From Pseudomonadota bacterium (lineage in GTDB: Bacteria; Desulfobacterota; Desulfobacteria; Desulfobacterales; Desulfobacteraceae): a stretch of 64,000 bases of DNA. Below, piece by piece: positions 36,404 through 46,203 of this stretch. The notes beneath the pieces are model-generated. The model was not told where the DNA came from. It saw only the letters and a program-made list of their open reading frames with translations, and ran no database searches. The first letter of the stretch is position 1. Every line of letters starts with the position of its first letter. Position numbers and translations under genes: made by a program. The DNA lies in contig JAHJLV010000027.1 of assembly GCA_018821535.1 (NCBI GenBank), positions 1 to 64,000 on the forward strand, read 5' to 3'.

Positions 36404-37396
36404 TTATCGTTTAAAAAAATTCTCACAACAAACCAAATGTCCCGGATTTACTTCAACCATCCGGGGTGGTTGAACACTACATTCTTGCTGACACACATCA
36501 CACCGGGGATGAAAAGCACAACCGACCGGCGGGTTAAGTGGGCTTGGCACTTCACCTTCCAAATGAACTGACTTGATATCTTCAGGATCTGCAACAGGGA
36601 TTGATGCCAGCAACGCACGGGTATATGGATGTCTGGCATCCCTATAGAGTGTTTCACACGGCGCCAGTTCCACAAGATTTCCTAAATACATTACTCCGAT
36701 ATTTGTGCTGATATGTTCCACTACCGCCATATCATGGGAAATAATTAAATAGGTCAACCCCAACTTTTTTTGCAAATCAATGAGAAGGTTTAAAATCTGT
36801 GCCTGGATGGAAACATCCAGAGCAGACACGGGTTCATCCAGAATAATCACCTTGGGCTCAAGACTCAGCGCTCTTGCAATGGCTATTCTCTGACGCTGAC
36901 CTCCGGAAAACTCATGGGGATAGGATTCAAGAGAATTTGGATCAAGCCCGACCAGATCCAAAAGCTCAGCCACCCGTTCACGGATCATTTTTTTAGATCC
37001 GACTTTATGCACAATCAGCGGTTCTCCAATAATCTGTTTCACTTTTTTTCGGGGATTAAGTGAGCGGAAAGGATCCTGGAAAACAGCCTGGATATTTCTT
37101 CTGAAGTGAAACCAGGCCTTTTTATCAAACCTGGTAATGTCTTCTCCTTCAAAACAAATCCTGCCATGGGTGGGCTCCAGCAAACCCAGAAGCATATTGG
37201 CCAGAGTGGATTTCCCGCACCCGGATTCCCCCACAAGACCAAATGTTTCACCGCGATTAATATTAAAACTCACCCCGTCAACTGCCTTGACCTGACCTAT
37301 GTTTTTTTTAAGAAAGGCACCTTTGGTAACAGAGAAATATTTTTTAAGATTACTCACTGATATTATAGCTGAATTTTTCATATTTTTTGTTTTCAT
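36404..37396 (-). CDS. Oligopeptide/dipeptide-type ABC importer ATPase (DppF/OppF class)
   Basis: About 330 residues. Walker A GESGCGKST, signature SGGQRQRIAIARAL, Walker B VIILDEPVSALD and H-loop ISHDMAVVEH are intact, and the C-terminal Opp-type extension with CAFHPRCDVCQQECS is present. It forms the second ATPase of the importer. The start is taken as the ATG at 37396, eight bases after the previous stop; an ATG at 37381 is possible. It is the fifth gene of the operon, followed 38 bases later by the 3-hydroxyacyl-CoA dehydrogenase. Confidence 0.92.
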   Translation of the reverse strand: MKTKNMKNSAIISVSNLKKYFSVTKGAFLKKNIGQVKAVDGVSFNINRGETFGLVGESGCGKSTLANMLLGLLEPTHGRICFEGEDITRFDKKAWFHFRRNIQAVFQDPFRSLNPRKKVKQIIGEPLIVHKVGSKKMIRERVAELLDLVGLDPNSLESYPHEFSGGQRQRIAIARALSLEPKVIILDEPVSALDVSIQAQILNLLIDLQKKLGLTYLIISHDMAVVEHISTNIGVMYLGNLVELAPCETLYRDARHPYTRALLASIPVADPEDIKSVHLEGEVPSPLNPPVGCAFHPRCDVCQQECSVQPPRMVEVNPGHLVCCENFFKR

Positions 37397-37403
37397 AATT
37401 TTT

Positions 37404-38384
37404 TTAGGCAAACAACCAGCATGCAACCTTGTGGCGCCCTCCTAAATCAGTTTCAGGTGGATATTGCTGAAAACATTTTTCATAAGCTTTCTCACAGCGG
37501 GGAGCAAATCTGCAACCTTTGGGCGGATTCAAAAGGCTCGGCGGCTGTCCCGTAATAGAATATAGACGATCCGTTTTCCGGCCAAGCACCGGCACTGATC
37601 TGATTAATCCGACTGAATAAGGGTGAGCCGGTTTTTTAAAAAATGTATTGATCGGCGCTTTTTCAACTATCCTGCCTGCGTACATTACCACCACCCGGGA
37701 ACATATCTGGGCAATGGAGGCCAGATCGTGCGTAATCAAAATTATAGAGGCTTTGGTTTCTTTTTGCACATCTTTCATCAGTCCCAGTACCTGGGCGGCA
37801 ATGGTCACATCTAAAGCGGTTGTCGGTTCATCGGCAATCAGCAGCTCCGGATTATTGGCAATCCCCATGGCAATCAGCGCCCGCTGGGACATTCCCCCGG
37901 AAAACTGAAAAGGATAATCATTGATTCGACTTTCCGGCGCAGGCACCTTGACTCTTTTGAGCAGAGCAATACACCGGTCTTTAAGTGAGGTGGAAACCGT
38001 TTTGGTATTATGGTATTTCAAAGTTTCACTCAGTTGATACCCCACCTTAAGCAAGGGATTCATTGCCACCATGGGATCCTGCATAATCATGGAAAGTCTG
38101 TCACCGCGCAGCTGCCGCATATCTTCTTTGGTTTTTTCCAGCAGATTCTCACCTTTAAACCAGACTTTGCCGCCGGTAATCTTTCCTGCTGGCTGGGGCA
38201 GAACCTGCATAATGGAAAGAGAAATCGTACTTTTCCCGCTCCCAGACTCCCCCACCAAACCTACAGTCTCACCGTATTCAATGGTGAGATCTACACCATC
38301 CACAGCCTTGATCTCTCCTTTTTTGGTAAAGAACGAGGTCTGCAGATTTTCAATTTTGAGTAACTCTTTTTTATTTGTATTCAT
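37404..38384 (-). CDS. Oligopeptide/dipeptide-type ABC importer ATPase (DppD/OppD class)
   Basis: About 326 residues with Walker A GESGSGKST, signature FSGGMSQRALIAMGI, Walker B LLIADEPTTALD, H-loop ITHDLASIAQ, and the C-terminal GCRFAPRCEKAYEKC typical of the class. It pairs with the next gene as the ATPase heterodimer. The ATG at 38384 follows the permease stop by two bases, so the genes are coupled; a longer open frame reading back into the permease gene is not used. Confidence 0.92.
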   Translation of the reverse strand: MNTNKKELLKIENLQTSFFTKKGEIKAVDGVDLTIEYGETVGLVGESGSGKSTISLSIMQVLPQPAGKITGGKVWFKGENLLEKTKEDMRQLRGDRLSMIMQDPMVAMNPLLKVGYQLSETLKYHNTKTVSTSLKDRCIALLKRVKVPAPESRINDYPFQFSGGMSQRALIAMGIANNPELLIADEPTTALDVTIAAQVLGLMKDVQKETKASIILITHDLASIAQICSRVVVMYAGRIVEKAPINTFFKKPAHPYSVGLIRSVPVLGRKTDRLYSITGQPPSLLNPPKGCRFAPRCEKAYEKCFQQYPPETDLGGRHKVACWLFA

Positions 38385-38386
38385 AA

Positions 38387-39247
38387 TCACCGTAATTTTT
38401 GTTTGGGATCCAGGACAGTGCGGAGCCAGTCCCCGGTCAGGTTGAATCCAAGAACAGCAATAATAATGGCGATCCCCGGAAAAGTAACCAGCCACCATGC
38501 ATAGGAGATGTATTGCCGTCCTTCAGCCAGCATAAGTCCCCAGTCGCAAGAGGGCGGCTGTGTACCCAGGCCCAGAAAACTCATGGAAGCCGTCATCACA
38601 ATAATGCCGCCAACCTCGATGGTTGCCATAATAATGATCGTATTCACTATATTGGGAAAGATATGGGAAAACATGATCCGTAAATTACTGCACCCCGCTA
38701 CCTTTGCAAGCTTGATAAAATCGCGTTCTTTAATGCTTAGACACTCTCCCCGGACAATACGGGCGTAACTGGGCCACCCCATGATACCAAAGGTAATGAT
38801 AATGGTCTTGGCACTGGGCCCGTTTATACTTGCAAGCATGAACAAAACAATGATTCCCGGCAGCGAAGACCATAAATCCGCCAGACGCATGATAAACATA
38901 TCTGTTCGGCCGCCAAAAAAACCGGATATCAATCCCAGAAAAATCCCCAGAGAGCCATAAAAGCCAATGCAGCCGACACTGATAAGGAAAGAAATTCTGG
39001 ATCCGTGAATCAAACGGCTTAAAACGTCACGCCCCAGCATGTCTGTTCCCAGTAAATATTCAAAGCTACCGTCCACAGACCAGAACGGCGGCAGGGTCGC
39101 ATTCATGAGTTCACCCGCATAAGGGTCATGGGGGGCAATAAACTCTGCAAAGAAAACGCAGGAAAAGAAAATCACCAGACATGCCAATCCAATATACGGC
39201 AATTTTGCGCCCATTGCTTTTTGTGTATTTATACCTGTATTAGACAA
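38387..39247 (-). CDS. Oligopeptide/dipeptide-type ABC importer permease (DppC/OppC class)
   Basis: 286 residues, with one membrane helix near 18-38 (IGLACLVIFFSCVFFAEFIA) and a core of five more. The TLPPFWSVDGSFEYLLGTDMLGRDVLSRLIHGSR segment is the DppC hallmark, and the EAA loop reads GECLSIKERDFIKLAKVAGCS. The start is TTG at 39247 with GGGGAG further upstream. It is the partner of the permease encoded next to it. Confidence 0.9.
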   Translation of the reverse strand: MSNTGINTQKAMGAKLPYIGLACLVIFFSCVFFAEFIAPHDPYAGELMNATLPPFWSVDGSFEYLLGTDMLGRDVLSRLIHGSRISFLISVGCIGFYGSLGIFLGLISGFFGGRTDMFIMRLADLWSSLPGIIVLFMLASINGPSAKTIIITFGIMGWPSYARIVRGECLSIKERDFIKLAKVAGCSNLRIMFSHIFPNIVNTIIIMATIEVGGIIVMTASMSFLGLGTQPPSCDWGLMLAEGRQYISYAWWLVTFPGIAIIIAVLGFNLTGDWLRTVLDPKQKLR

Positions 39248-39304
39248 CCTAAATTCATCTCCCCGAAAAAACTATTTCACTGATAAGGATTATTCACTGC
39301 TGTT

Positions 39305-40225
39305 CTATTGAAACCGAATCCTAGGATCAATATATGCATAGATAATGTCCATAATTAAATATACTGTTGTGACAATCATGGTTAGAAATATTACATAGAC
39401 CTGCACAACGGGATAATCCCTGGTAAAAAAGGATTCCATTACCAGACGACCAATTCCGGGCCAGGAAAAAATCATTTCCACAATAACGGAACCTAAAATC
39501 ATTAACGAAAATATACCCGTGATGACTGTCACGAGAGTGAGACTGGCATTTTTAAATGCATGGATTAAAATAACATTTTTTTCAGGCACTCCTTTGATAC
39601 GGGCCATTACCACATAGTCACTTTTTAATGCATCCAGCATGGCTGACCGGCTCAGACGGGTAATGAGTGCAATGGGGTAAAGACTTAAACAAATAGTGGG
39701 CATGATATAGTGCCAGAGTGTCCCCTTTCCGGAGATGGGCAGCCACTCCAGAGTAACTCCAAAAAGCATGATCAACATGATTCCCACCCAGAAGCTTGGC
39801 AATGACATGCCAGCCAGGGCAAAAAACCGTCCTAACCGGTCAATCACAGAGTCGGGTTTCACTGCGGAAAAAATACCCACAACAAGACCACTCCCCACGG
39901 AGAAAATAAAAGCCAGCAGGCCCAACTCAATCGTTGCCGGAAGCCGTGAAAAAAAGACCGCAGCAGCTGGCTCTGAATACCTGAATGACTCGCCAAAATC
40001 GCCATGGACAACGTTTTTCATATAATTTAAATATTGAATCCCAAGGGGCTTGTCCAAACCAAATTTCTCGGTCAACATTTTGACATCTTTTATGGTCGCG
40101 TTTGGTGGCAACATAATGGAAACAGGATCTGCGGCCCCCATACGAAAGACAAAAAATACAATAGTGAGAACCAAAAAAATTGTTACCATGGCGATAAACA
40201 CCCGTTTAGCTATAAATCCCAGCAT
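39305..40225 (-). CDS. Oligopeptide/dipeptide-type ABC importer permease (DppB/OppB class)
   Basis: 306 residues with six predicted membrane helices. FRMGAADPVSIMLP near the N-terminus and the EAA loop DYVVMARIKGVPEKNVILIHAFKNA are class features, ending in YAYIDPRIRF. AAGGGAAGGAT precedes the ATG. It forms the transmembrane channel with the DppC-type permease. Confidence 0.92.
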   Translation of the reverse strand: MLGFIAKRVFIAMVTIFLVLTIVFFVFRMGAADPVSIMLPPNATIKDVKMLTEKFGLDKPLGIQYLNYMKNVVHGDFGESFRYSEPAAAVFFSRLPATIELGLLAFIFSVGSGLVVGIFSAVKPDSVIDRLGRFFALAGMSLPSFWVGIMLIMLFGVTLEWLPISGKGTLWHYIMPTICLSLYPIALITRLSRSAMLDALKSDYVVMARIKGVPEKNVILIHAFKNASLTLVTVITGIFSLMILGSVIVEMIFSWPGIGRLVMESFFTRDYPVVQVYVIFLTMIVTTVYLIMDIIYAYIDPRIRFQ

Positions 40226-40279
40226 ATCCTTCCCTTGATTCCTTTTTGATTTTTAGTAAGCATATCATCTGTTCTTAAG

Positions 40280-41821
40280 CTATTTAATAATCTTAATATT
40301 TTGGAAATTGTTCGGATAAACTTCATTGGGTGTCCAGTTATACTCTATTTTGCTCCGCATGGCATAAATCAAATCAAGCCCAAACAAAACAATACTCCCA
40401 GGATCATCCACCCATATTTTATGAATTTTGGCCAAGAGTTCTTTCCGCTTTTCAGCATTCATTTCCCGGCCCTGGGCTGTGATCAAACGATCCAATTCAT
40501 CCTTGTTGTAACGATTAGGGTAAGATGCATAAAGGCCTTTGCTGTGAAGGGTCAGTTGCATTCTAATACTCGGGTCTCGAGCGCCGCCCCAGGTATACAT
40601 ACCCATGGCGCCATACCGTTTGTCCTGTTTTTTGGCATAAGTTGCCATGGTTCCCACGTCTAATTTCTGTAATCTGATGGTGACGCCGATATCTTTAAGA
40701 TATTTTTGAATACTGGCGGCTACCAATGATGAATTTGGGATGTCCGCAGCATAAGATATGGTCAATGGTGTGCCGGGCGCATATCCAGATTCGCTTAAAA
40801 AAACTTTTGCTTTTTCAGGGTTAAAGTCCCATTGGATGTCGGGGTCATACCCCAATTCAGCTACACTGGCATACATATAAAGAGGATACCCTTTTCCCAG
40901 AAAAATTTTATCCACCATTTCCTGCCGGTTGATGGCATAATTCATAGCGTACTTGAATTTTGCATTTTTCATCAAAGGTTCAATTGCCGGCCTGATGGAT
41001 ATACCAATCAGACTAGGGACCTTGTTTGTACTTTTTATTTTGATCTTTTTATTTTTTTCAAGGCGCCGGAGCTGGTGAGGCATGATTTCATAGACAAGAT
41101 CCAGTTCTCCGGTTTCAAGCATGGCCAGCCGGGACATATCATCAGGAATTACCAAAAAAGAGAGGGTACCAAAATCCACAGTACCCGCATAATGGTTGTT
41201 GGCGGCCTTCAAGGTAAGGGACTCTCCAATTTTGTGCTCAACAAATTGAAAAGGACCACTACCCACTGGTTTTTTATTAAACTCTTCCGGTCCAACTCGT
41301 TCAAAATATTTTTTTGAACAGATACCCACCCACATCAGCTCTTTCCAGGGTGCATAGGGTTCCCAGAATTGAAAGGTCAGGGTATGATCGTCAATAACTG
41401 TAATCTTTTCTATCTCATCCAATAGCCCTGCCATCAAATTCCCATTGGCCGGGTTAACGCATTGTTCATAGGTGAATTTAACATCATCAGCTGTCACCGG
41501 GTCGCCGGTGTGAAATATTGATCCTTCTTTCATAACGATGCGCAGCGTTTTCCCACTTTCCAGGACTTCAATGGATTTCGCAAGAGAAGGTATTCGATCG
41601 CCTGTTACAGGATCAGAAGCCATAAGTGCTTCATGCATAGGTAAAATAACAGGGATATCATTCCCCAGCTTCATCTGGATCATGCTTGCAGTTGAAGGAT
41701 CATAGCGCACCCCTACTTTGACAGTGTCATCCGGGCCAGCCCAGACGGCACTTGATATCAAAAGCAATGCAATAAATATTATACTAAGAATTTTCCACGA
41801 CTCAACCTTGTTTTTATACAT
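40280..41821 (-). CDS. Extracellular solute-binding protein, family 5 (oligopeptide type)
   Basis: 513 residues with a signal peptide (ILSIIFIALLLISSAVWA). Family features are MHEALMASDPVTGDRIPSLAKS, the SIFHTGDPVTADDVKFTYE block and GSGPFQFVEHK. It is the first gene of the long operon and decides the substrate of the importer. Family 5 proteins bind peptides, but also nickel, sugars, opines and other compounds. Linkage to acyl-CoA ligase and beta-oxidation genes suggests the cargo contains or is an organic acid. GGAGGGG lies before the ATG. The operon promoter at 41883-41898 has the sigma-54 form. Confidence 0.9.
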   Translation of the reverse strand: MYKNKVESWKILSIIFIALLLISSAVWAGPDDTVKVGVRYDPSTASMIQMKLGNDIPVILPMHEALMASDPVTGDRIPSLAKSIEVLESGKTLRIVMKEGSIFHTGDPVTADDVKFTYEQCVNPANGNLMAGLLDEIEKITVIDDHTLTFQFWEPYAPWKELMWVGICSKKYFERVGPEEFNKKPVGSGPFQFVEHKIGESLTLKAANNHYAGTVDFGTLSFLVIPDDMSRLAMLETGELDLVYEIMPHQLRRLEKNKKIKIKSTNKVPSLIGISIRPAIEPLMKNAKFKYAMNYAINRQEMVDKIFLGKGYPLYMYASVAELGYDPDIQWDFNPEKAKVFLSESGYAPGTPLTISYAADIPNSSLVAASIQKYLKDIGVTIRLQKLDVGTMATYAKKQDKRYGAMGMYTWGGARDPSIRMQLTLHSKGLYASYPNRYNKDELDRLITAQGREMNAEKRKELLAKIHKIWVDDPGSIVLFGLDLIYAMRSKIEYNWTPNEVYPNNFQNIKIIK

Positions 41822-41882
41822 GAGTACCCCTCCAAAAAATTTAAACTCTATTAATATTTTTTGACTTCATGCCTTTGGTTGA

Positions 41883-41898
41883 TACAAGTATCATGCCA
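41883..41898 (-). promoter_or_regulatory. Sigma-54 type promoter for the importer/beta-oxidation operon
   Basis: TGGCATGATACTTGTA on the minus strand, with T in place of C after TTG, about 65 bases before the start at 41821. Its first 13 bases are identical to those of the promoter at 4109. Confidence 0.6.
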
Positions 41899-41961
41899 AT
41901 GGCAAAATAAAAAAAACGGTCTGAATTTAACTTGTTACGTGTTTATTAAATATATCGCACT

Positions 41962-42012
41962 GGAATATTTATTGAAATATCAAATTTTTATTTGATACTT
42001 AATAAAATAACC
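41962..42012. promoter_or_regulatory. Candidate upstream activator site (U6)
   Basis: The inner arms TATCAAAT and ATTTGATA flank four T bases. The outer parts (GGAATATTTATTG and CTTAATAAAATAACC) also pair with small offsets. It is about 65 bases upstream of the -24 element of the operon promoter. Confidence 0.6.
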
Positions 42013-42261
42013 ATTTTCGCAGGAGAGTATCACATTCCATTTTATTAAATGCTTTATGATATCATGCTTCACAATATGCCTATATAGAACGACTATAAAA
42101 AGACCGGAATCTTTTGTATTACAAACTTATTTTTTCATAACCATTGCAAATATTTTTATTACCGTGTTTAATAAAAATAAATCACCATTCAGAACGACGA
42201 TGCGATGATCAAAAAAAATCGTATAAAAAAAGGATCTTAAAATCAAAGAAAGGTTCTCCCT
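42013..42261. other. Intergenic stretch, nothing recognised
   Basis: AT-rich sequence between the activator site of the importer operon and the decayed kinase. No RNA gene or sigma-54 promoter was found; AAAGG at 42248-42252 is a possible ribosome site for the kinase frame. Confidence 0.4.
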
Positions 42262-44241
42262 TTGAATGATTCAATGAACTCAACTATTCTGGTTGTTGAT
42301 GATTCAGGTTTCATCAGAACCAATGTTAAAAAAGCACTGGAGACTCAAGGTCTGAACGTCTTTACTGCCAAGGATGGTGTTGAAGCGCTTGATATCCTTA
42401 CCCGCCCGGAAGCGCCTGAAATAGACATTGTCCTAACGGACCTGAATATGCCAAATATGGACGGGGAACAGTTGTGCAGACATATCAAAGCCAATGCAAA
42501 ATTCAAATCCCTGCCGGTTATTTTTCTGACATCCCAGACCAACCAGCAGACAGAATCTCTTATTTTTGAGGCAGGTGCCAGCGATTTTATCGCTAAACCC
42601 TTTATTAAAGAATTACTGGTTGCAAGAATCTCTGTTCATCTTCAAAGCCAGGTATCAAAAAAATACCTGGAAAAACAAATTGAAAAACAGACTCTGTATC
42701 TAAAACAGGCAAAAGAGGATGCTGAGGCTGCCAATATTACCAAAAGCGCATTTCTGGCAAATTATTTAAATCCTTTTCTCAGGTGGATGCTCCCGCCACA
42801 CGAAAATATGGCGGAACCGGTCTTGGCCTGACCATTTCCAAGCAGCTGGCTGAACTGATGATTGGGCAAATCGGTATTGAAAGTACCCCGGGCAAAGGTT
42901 CCACTTTCTGGTTTACCGCCTGTTTTAAAAAACAGGCAGAGATCCATTCCAAGCCGATAAAAATTCCGGATGAGATCAAATCTTCAAAATGTCTTGTCGT
43001 CGATGACAATGATTCCTGCAGAAAAGCGATGACATTACATCTTTCTTCTTTTGGATGTCAGGCAGCCAGCGCTCAGAATGAAACAATGGCGATGGAAAAA
43101 CTGGTTGATGCCCAGCAATCCAATACCCCGTTTAATATCATCTTTATTGATATGGAAATGCCGGGAACAGACGGAGTAAAACTGGCCAAAATTGTTAAAG
43201 ACAATTCTGCCATTAAAGGTGCTTCACTATTGCTGATGACGTATACCGGGAAACGCCTGGATAATACCACATTGGAAAAACTTGGATTTCGTTCCCAGAT
43301 TGCAAAGCCGGTTTACCGTGCCCATGTACTGGATTGCATAAAAACTCTATACGGTATCCAGCCAGATCAACATCAGATTGACAGCCGGTTTGGTTTAGAA
43401 GAACCCAAGAGCAAAGCAGAGCAAATCGAAAACCATTTAAAAATTCTTCTGGCAGAAGACAATAAAATGAACCAGAAAGTGGCTGTGAACATGCTTAAAA
43501 AACTGGGCCATACGATTTCCATTGCACAAAATGGTCAGGAGGCTGTTGATTTCTTTAAAAAACAGGACTTTGACCTGGTATTGATGGATGGGCAGATGCC
43601 GGTAATGGACGGACTTGAAGCCACCCAGGTTATTCGAAAACTTGAAAAAGAACAAAAAAATGCATCGTTTCATATCCCTATTATCGCTTTGACAGCCAAT
43701 GCCATGAAAGGTGACAGGGAAAGGTTCATAGAGTCAGAGATAGATGACTACATCACCAAACCCATAAAAAGAAAAAATCTTGAAAATGCCATCATTAAAT
43801 GTTCGTCAAAGGATTTCATTGTCCGCTATTCAGTAAAAAATCTTTTCATGAAATTTTTGCTGGTGGACGATGAATTTGACTCCCGTAAAAAAACCCAGAA
43901 AATGCTGACCCAGTACGGTGAGTGCCATGTGGCGGTTAACGGACTGGAAGCGCTCAACGCCTTTGTAATTGCGCATAAGGAAAATGATCCGTATAATCTG
44001 ATCTTTCTGGATTGCGAAATGCCCAATTTTGATGGTTTCCAGGTGCAGCAGAAAATCCGGCAATGGGAAACTTCAAAAAACATCAATGATCCGGACCGCG
44101 TCAAAATTGTGTTACTCACATCAAAAGGCACTCAAAAAAAAGTCATCTTTAAAACTAAAACCCGGAATTGAAACCTATATGTTAAAACCGGTGAATCAGG
44201 ACAAACTCTCTTATGCTTTTAAGCAGGTCAATTATCTATAA
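42262..44241 (+). pseudogene. Decayed hybrid histidine kinase/response regulator
   Basis: Begins at TTG 42262 with a receiver domain (ILVVDDSGFIRTNV, VLTDLNMPNMDG, KPF) and a coiled coil leading to [10 protein letters not shown], after which a kinase would read MSHEIRTPMN. Instead the frame breaks near 42765, and the -1 frame resumes at [28 protein letters not shown], the G2 end of a HATPase domain. The histidine and most of the ATP site are therefore gone, a loss of roughly 170-200 codons. Three further receivers follow (about 42990-43360, 43440-43800, 43850-44240), the last broken again by an extra A in an eight-A run (44134-44141), after which [19 protein letters not shown] continues in another frame. 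Two short stable receiver proteins might still be made, but the kinase is dead. Confidence 0.85.
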
Positions 44242-44475
44242 AACGGCTGTTCTTGATTAATTTTACCATCCTGTCTTTTTGTTAACCCTCTATTTTGACA
44301 ATATGTTTTTGTTCTGCATCTCTTTCAGAACAAATTCGGTGTCTGTAAGAAAAAACCCTTAAAAAATTTCTTAAGCGTTCTATAAATACTCTTTATAAAT
44401 TTTTTATGTATATTTTTAGAAGATTTCCCGGCTATTGCCAAAACAAAAAAAGATGCCTATTTTGTCGGGTTAATT

Positions 44476-46203
44476 ATGAAACTGCTTTATCCATATCTGA
44501 AAAAGAACCGGTACAAAATACTGGCAGGTCTTGTGGCCATGATCCTTGTGGATCTGGCCCAGCTTGCTGTGCCCCAGATTATCAGGCAGGTCATTGATAC
44601 CATAAGTGCAGGCGGGCTTAACCGTGAGACCCTTTTTATGCAGTGCATGCTGATCATTGGCCTGGGCTTTATCATGGCGGTCTTAAGATATTTCTGGCGA
44701 ACGCTTCTCATGGGCAGTGCCAGAGATGTCGAAAAAGGCATCAGGGATGATCTGTTCGGCCATATTCTGAATCTTGATGCCCCGTATTACGACAAGACCA
44801 AAACCGGCGATATCATGGCCCATGCCACAAGTGACATCAACCATGTGAGAATGGCATTCAGCTTTGGCCTGATCGCTCTGATGGATACCTTTCTGCTTGG
44901 GGGCAGCGCCATTGCCATCATGATGTGGACCTCTCCCAAACTGACCGCATTTGCCCTGATCCCCATGCCGTTTCTAATTATTGTGATTAAAATTCTGGGA
45001 GGGAAAATGCACCTTTTGCACAAGACTGCCCAGGAATCTTTTTCTCAACTCACTGAGCTGGTCAGGGAAAATTTTTTCGGCATCCGCATTATTAAAGTTT
45101 TCAATTTTGAATCCCTTGTGGGAGATACGGTTAAAACAGCATCAACCGATTATTTCTCAAAAAACCTCAGGCGCGCCATTGTATCCGCCTTTCTCCAGCC
45201 GATGATGGGGTTGTTTTTTAACCTGTCCACTTTAATTGTCCTGTTTTACGGCGGATACCTGACCATGAATCAGATGATTTCCCCCGGCGATCTGGTGGCC
45301 TTTCTTCAATATTTAGGTATTCTGGCCTGGCCCATCATTGCCATCGGCTGGATGACCAATTTGTTCCAGCGGGGTCTGTCATCTCTCAAAAGAATCAACA
45401 GTCTTTTGGATGCTGTGCCTGATGTCAGATCCGCACAGAATCCGGTCTGTGTTTCACTGAAAAACAAGGATATAAGGCTGAACCATATTCATTTTTCCTA
45501 TGATGAACACAACCCCGTTCTTTCTGATATCACCCTTGAAATCCCCAATGGCAGCCGAATCGGCATCACAGGCCCCCCGGGTTCCGGAAAAACATCTTTG
45601 ATCCAGTTGATTCCCCGGCTGTACAACCTGAATTCCGGAACAATTTATTCAGGAGAACATGATATTGCCCGGATGGACCTGAACCACTTAAGGGGGCAGA
45701 TTGCACTCATGCCCCAGGAATCCTTTCTTTTTTCCGGCACCATTAAGGAAAATATCCTTTTAGGACAGGATATTGAAAAAAATATGCTGGATCAGGTGAT
45801 TGATGTCTGCTGTTTGAAACAGACACTTGAAAAAATGCCCGAAGGTATTCATACGGTTGTGGGCGAAAGAGGGATAACACTGTCCGGCGGACAAAAACAG
45901 CGGATTGCACTGGCACGGACATTAATACTGAACCGCCCCGTGATTATCCTGGATGATCCCATCAGCCAGGTGGACACACACACTGCATCAGAAATGATTT
46001 CAAAATTCAACCAGATGAACATAAATAAAACCGTTATTATTGTTTCACACAGAATTTCAGCACTTTCCGGCTGTGACCGGATTTATGTTTTAAACAAGGG
46101 CCGGATTGATCAATCCGGCACCCATGAGGACCTGATCCGAACCAGTGTTTTTTACAAAAAAGCCTATCATGTCCAGCAGTTTGAGGAGGAAGACCATGCC
46201 TGA
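44476..46203 (+). CDS. ABC exporter half-transporter A (degenerate-site subunit)
   Basis: 575 residues: six membrane helices (about 15-310), then a nucleotide-binding domain with Walker A GPPGSGKTS, Q-loop MPQESFLFSGT, intact signature LSGGQKQR, Walker B VIILDDPIS and H-loop VSHR. The residue after Walker B is Asp rather than the catalytic Glu, so this half forms a non-canonical ATP site, as in TM287 or BmrC. No good ribosome site is seen. Its end overlaps the next gene by eight bases. It exports lipid, peptide or drug-like cargo; nothing here identifies it. Confidence 0.9.
   Translation: MKLLYPYLKKNRYKILAGLVAMILVDLAQLAVPQIIRQVIDTISAGGLNRETLFMQCMLIIGLGFIMAVLRYFWRTLLMGSARDVEKGIRDDLFGHILNLDAPYYDKTKTGDIMAHATSDINHVRMAFSFGLIALMDTFLLGGSAIAIMMWTSPKLTAFALIPMPFLIIVIKILGGKMHLLHKTAQESFSQLTELVRENFFGIRIIKVFNFESLVGDTVKTASTDYFSKNLRRAIVSAFLQPMMGLFFNLSTLIVLFYGGYLTMNQMISPGDLVAFLQYLGILAWPIIAIGWMTNLFQRGLSSLKRINSLLDAVPDVRSAQNPVCVSLKNKDIRLNHIHFSYDEHNPVLSDITLEIPNGSRIGITGPPGSGKTSLIQLIPRLYNLNSGTIYSGEHDIARMDLNHLRGQIALMPQESFLFSGTIKENILLGQDIEKNMLDQVIDVCCLKQTLEKMPEGIHTVVGERGITLSGGQKQRIALARTLILNRPVIILDDPISQVDTHTASEMISKFNQMNINKTVIIVSHRISALSGCDRIYVLNKGRIDQSGTHEDLIRTSVFYKKAYHVQQFEEEDHA

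Noticed and set aside
41822..42261. A sigma-54 promoter on the plus strand for the decayed kinase
   Set aside because: No TGGCA-N6-TTG element reads toward 42262; only the minus-strand promoter at 41883 is present.
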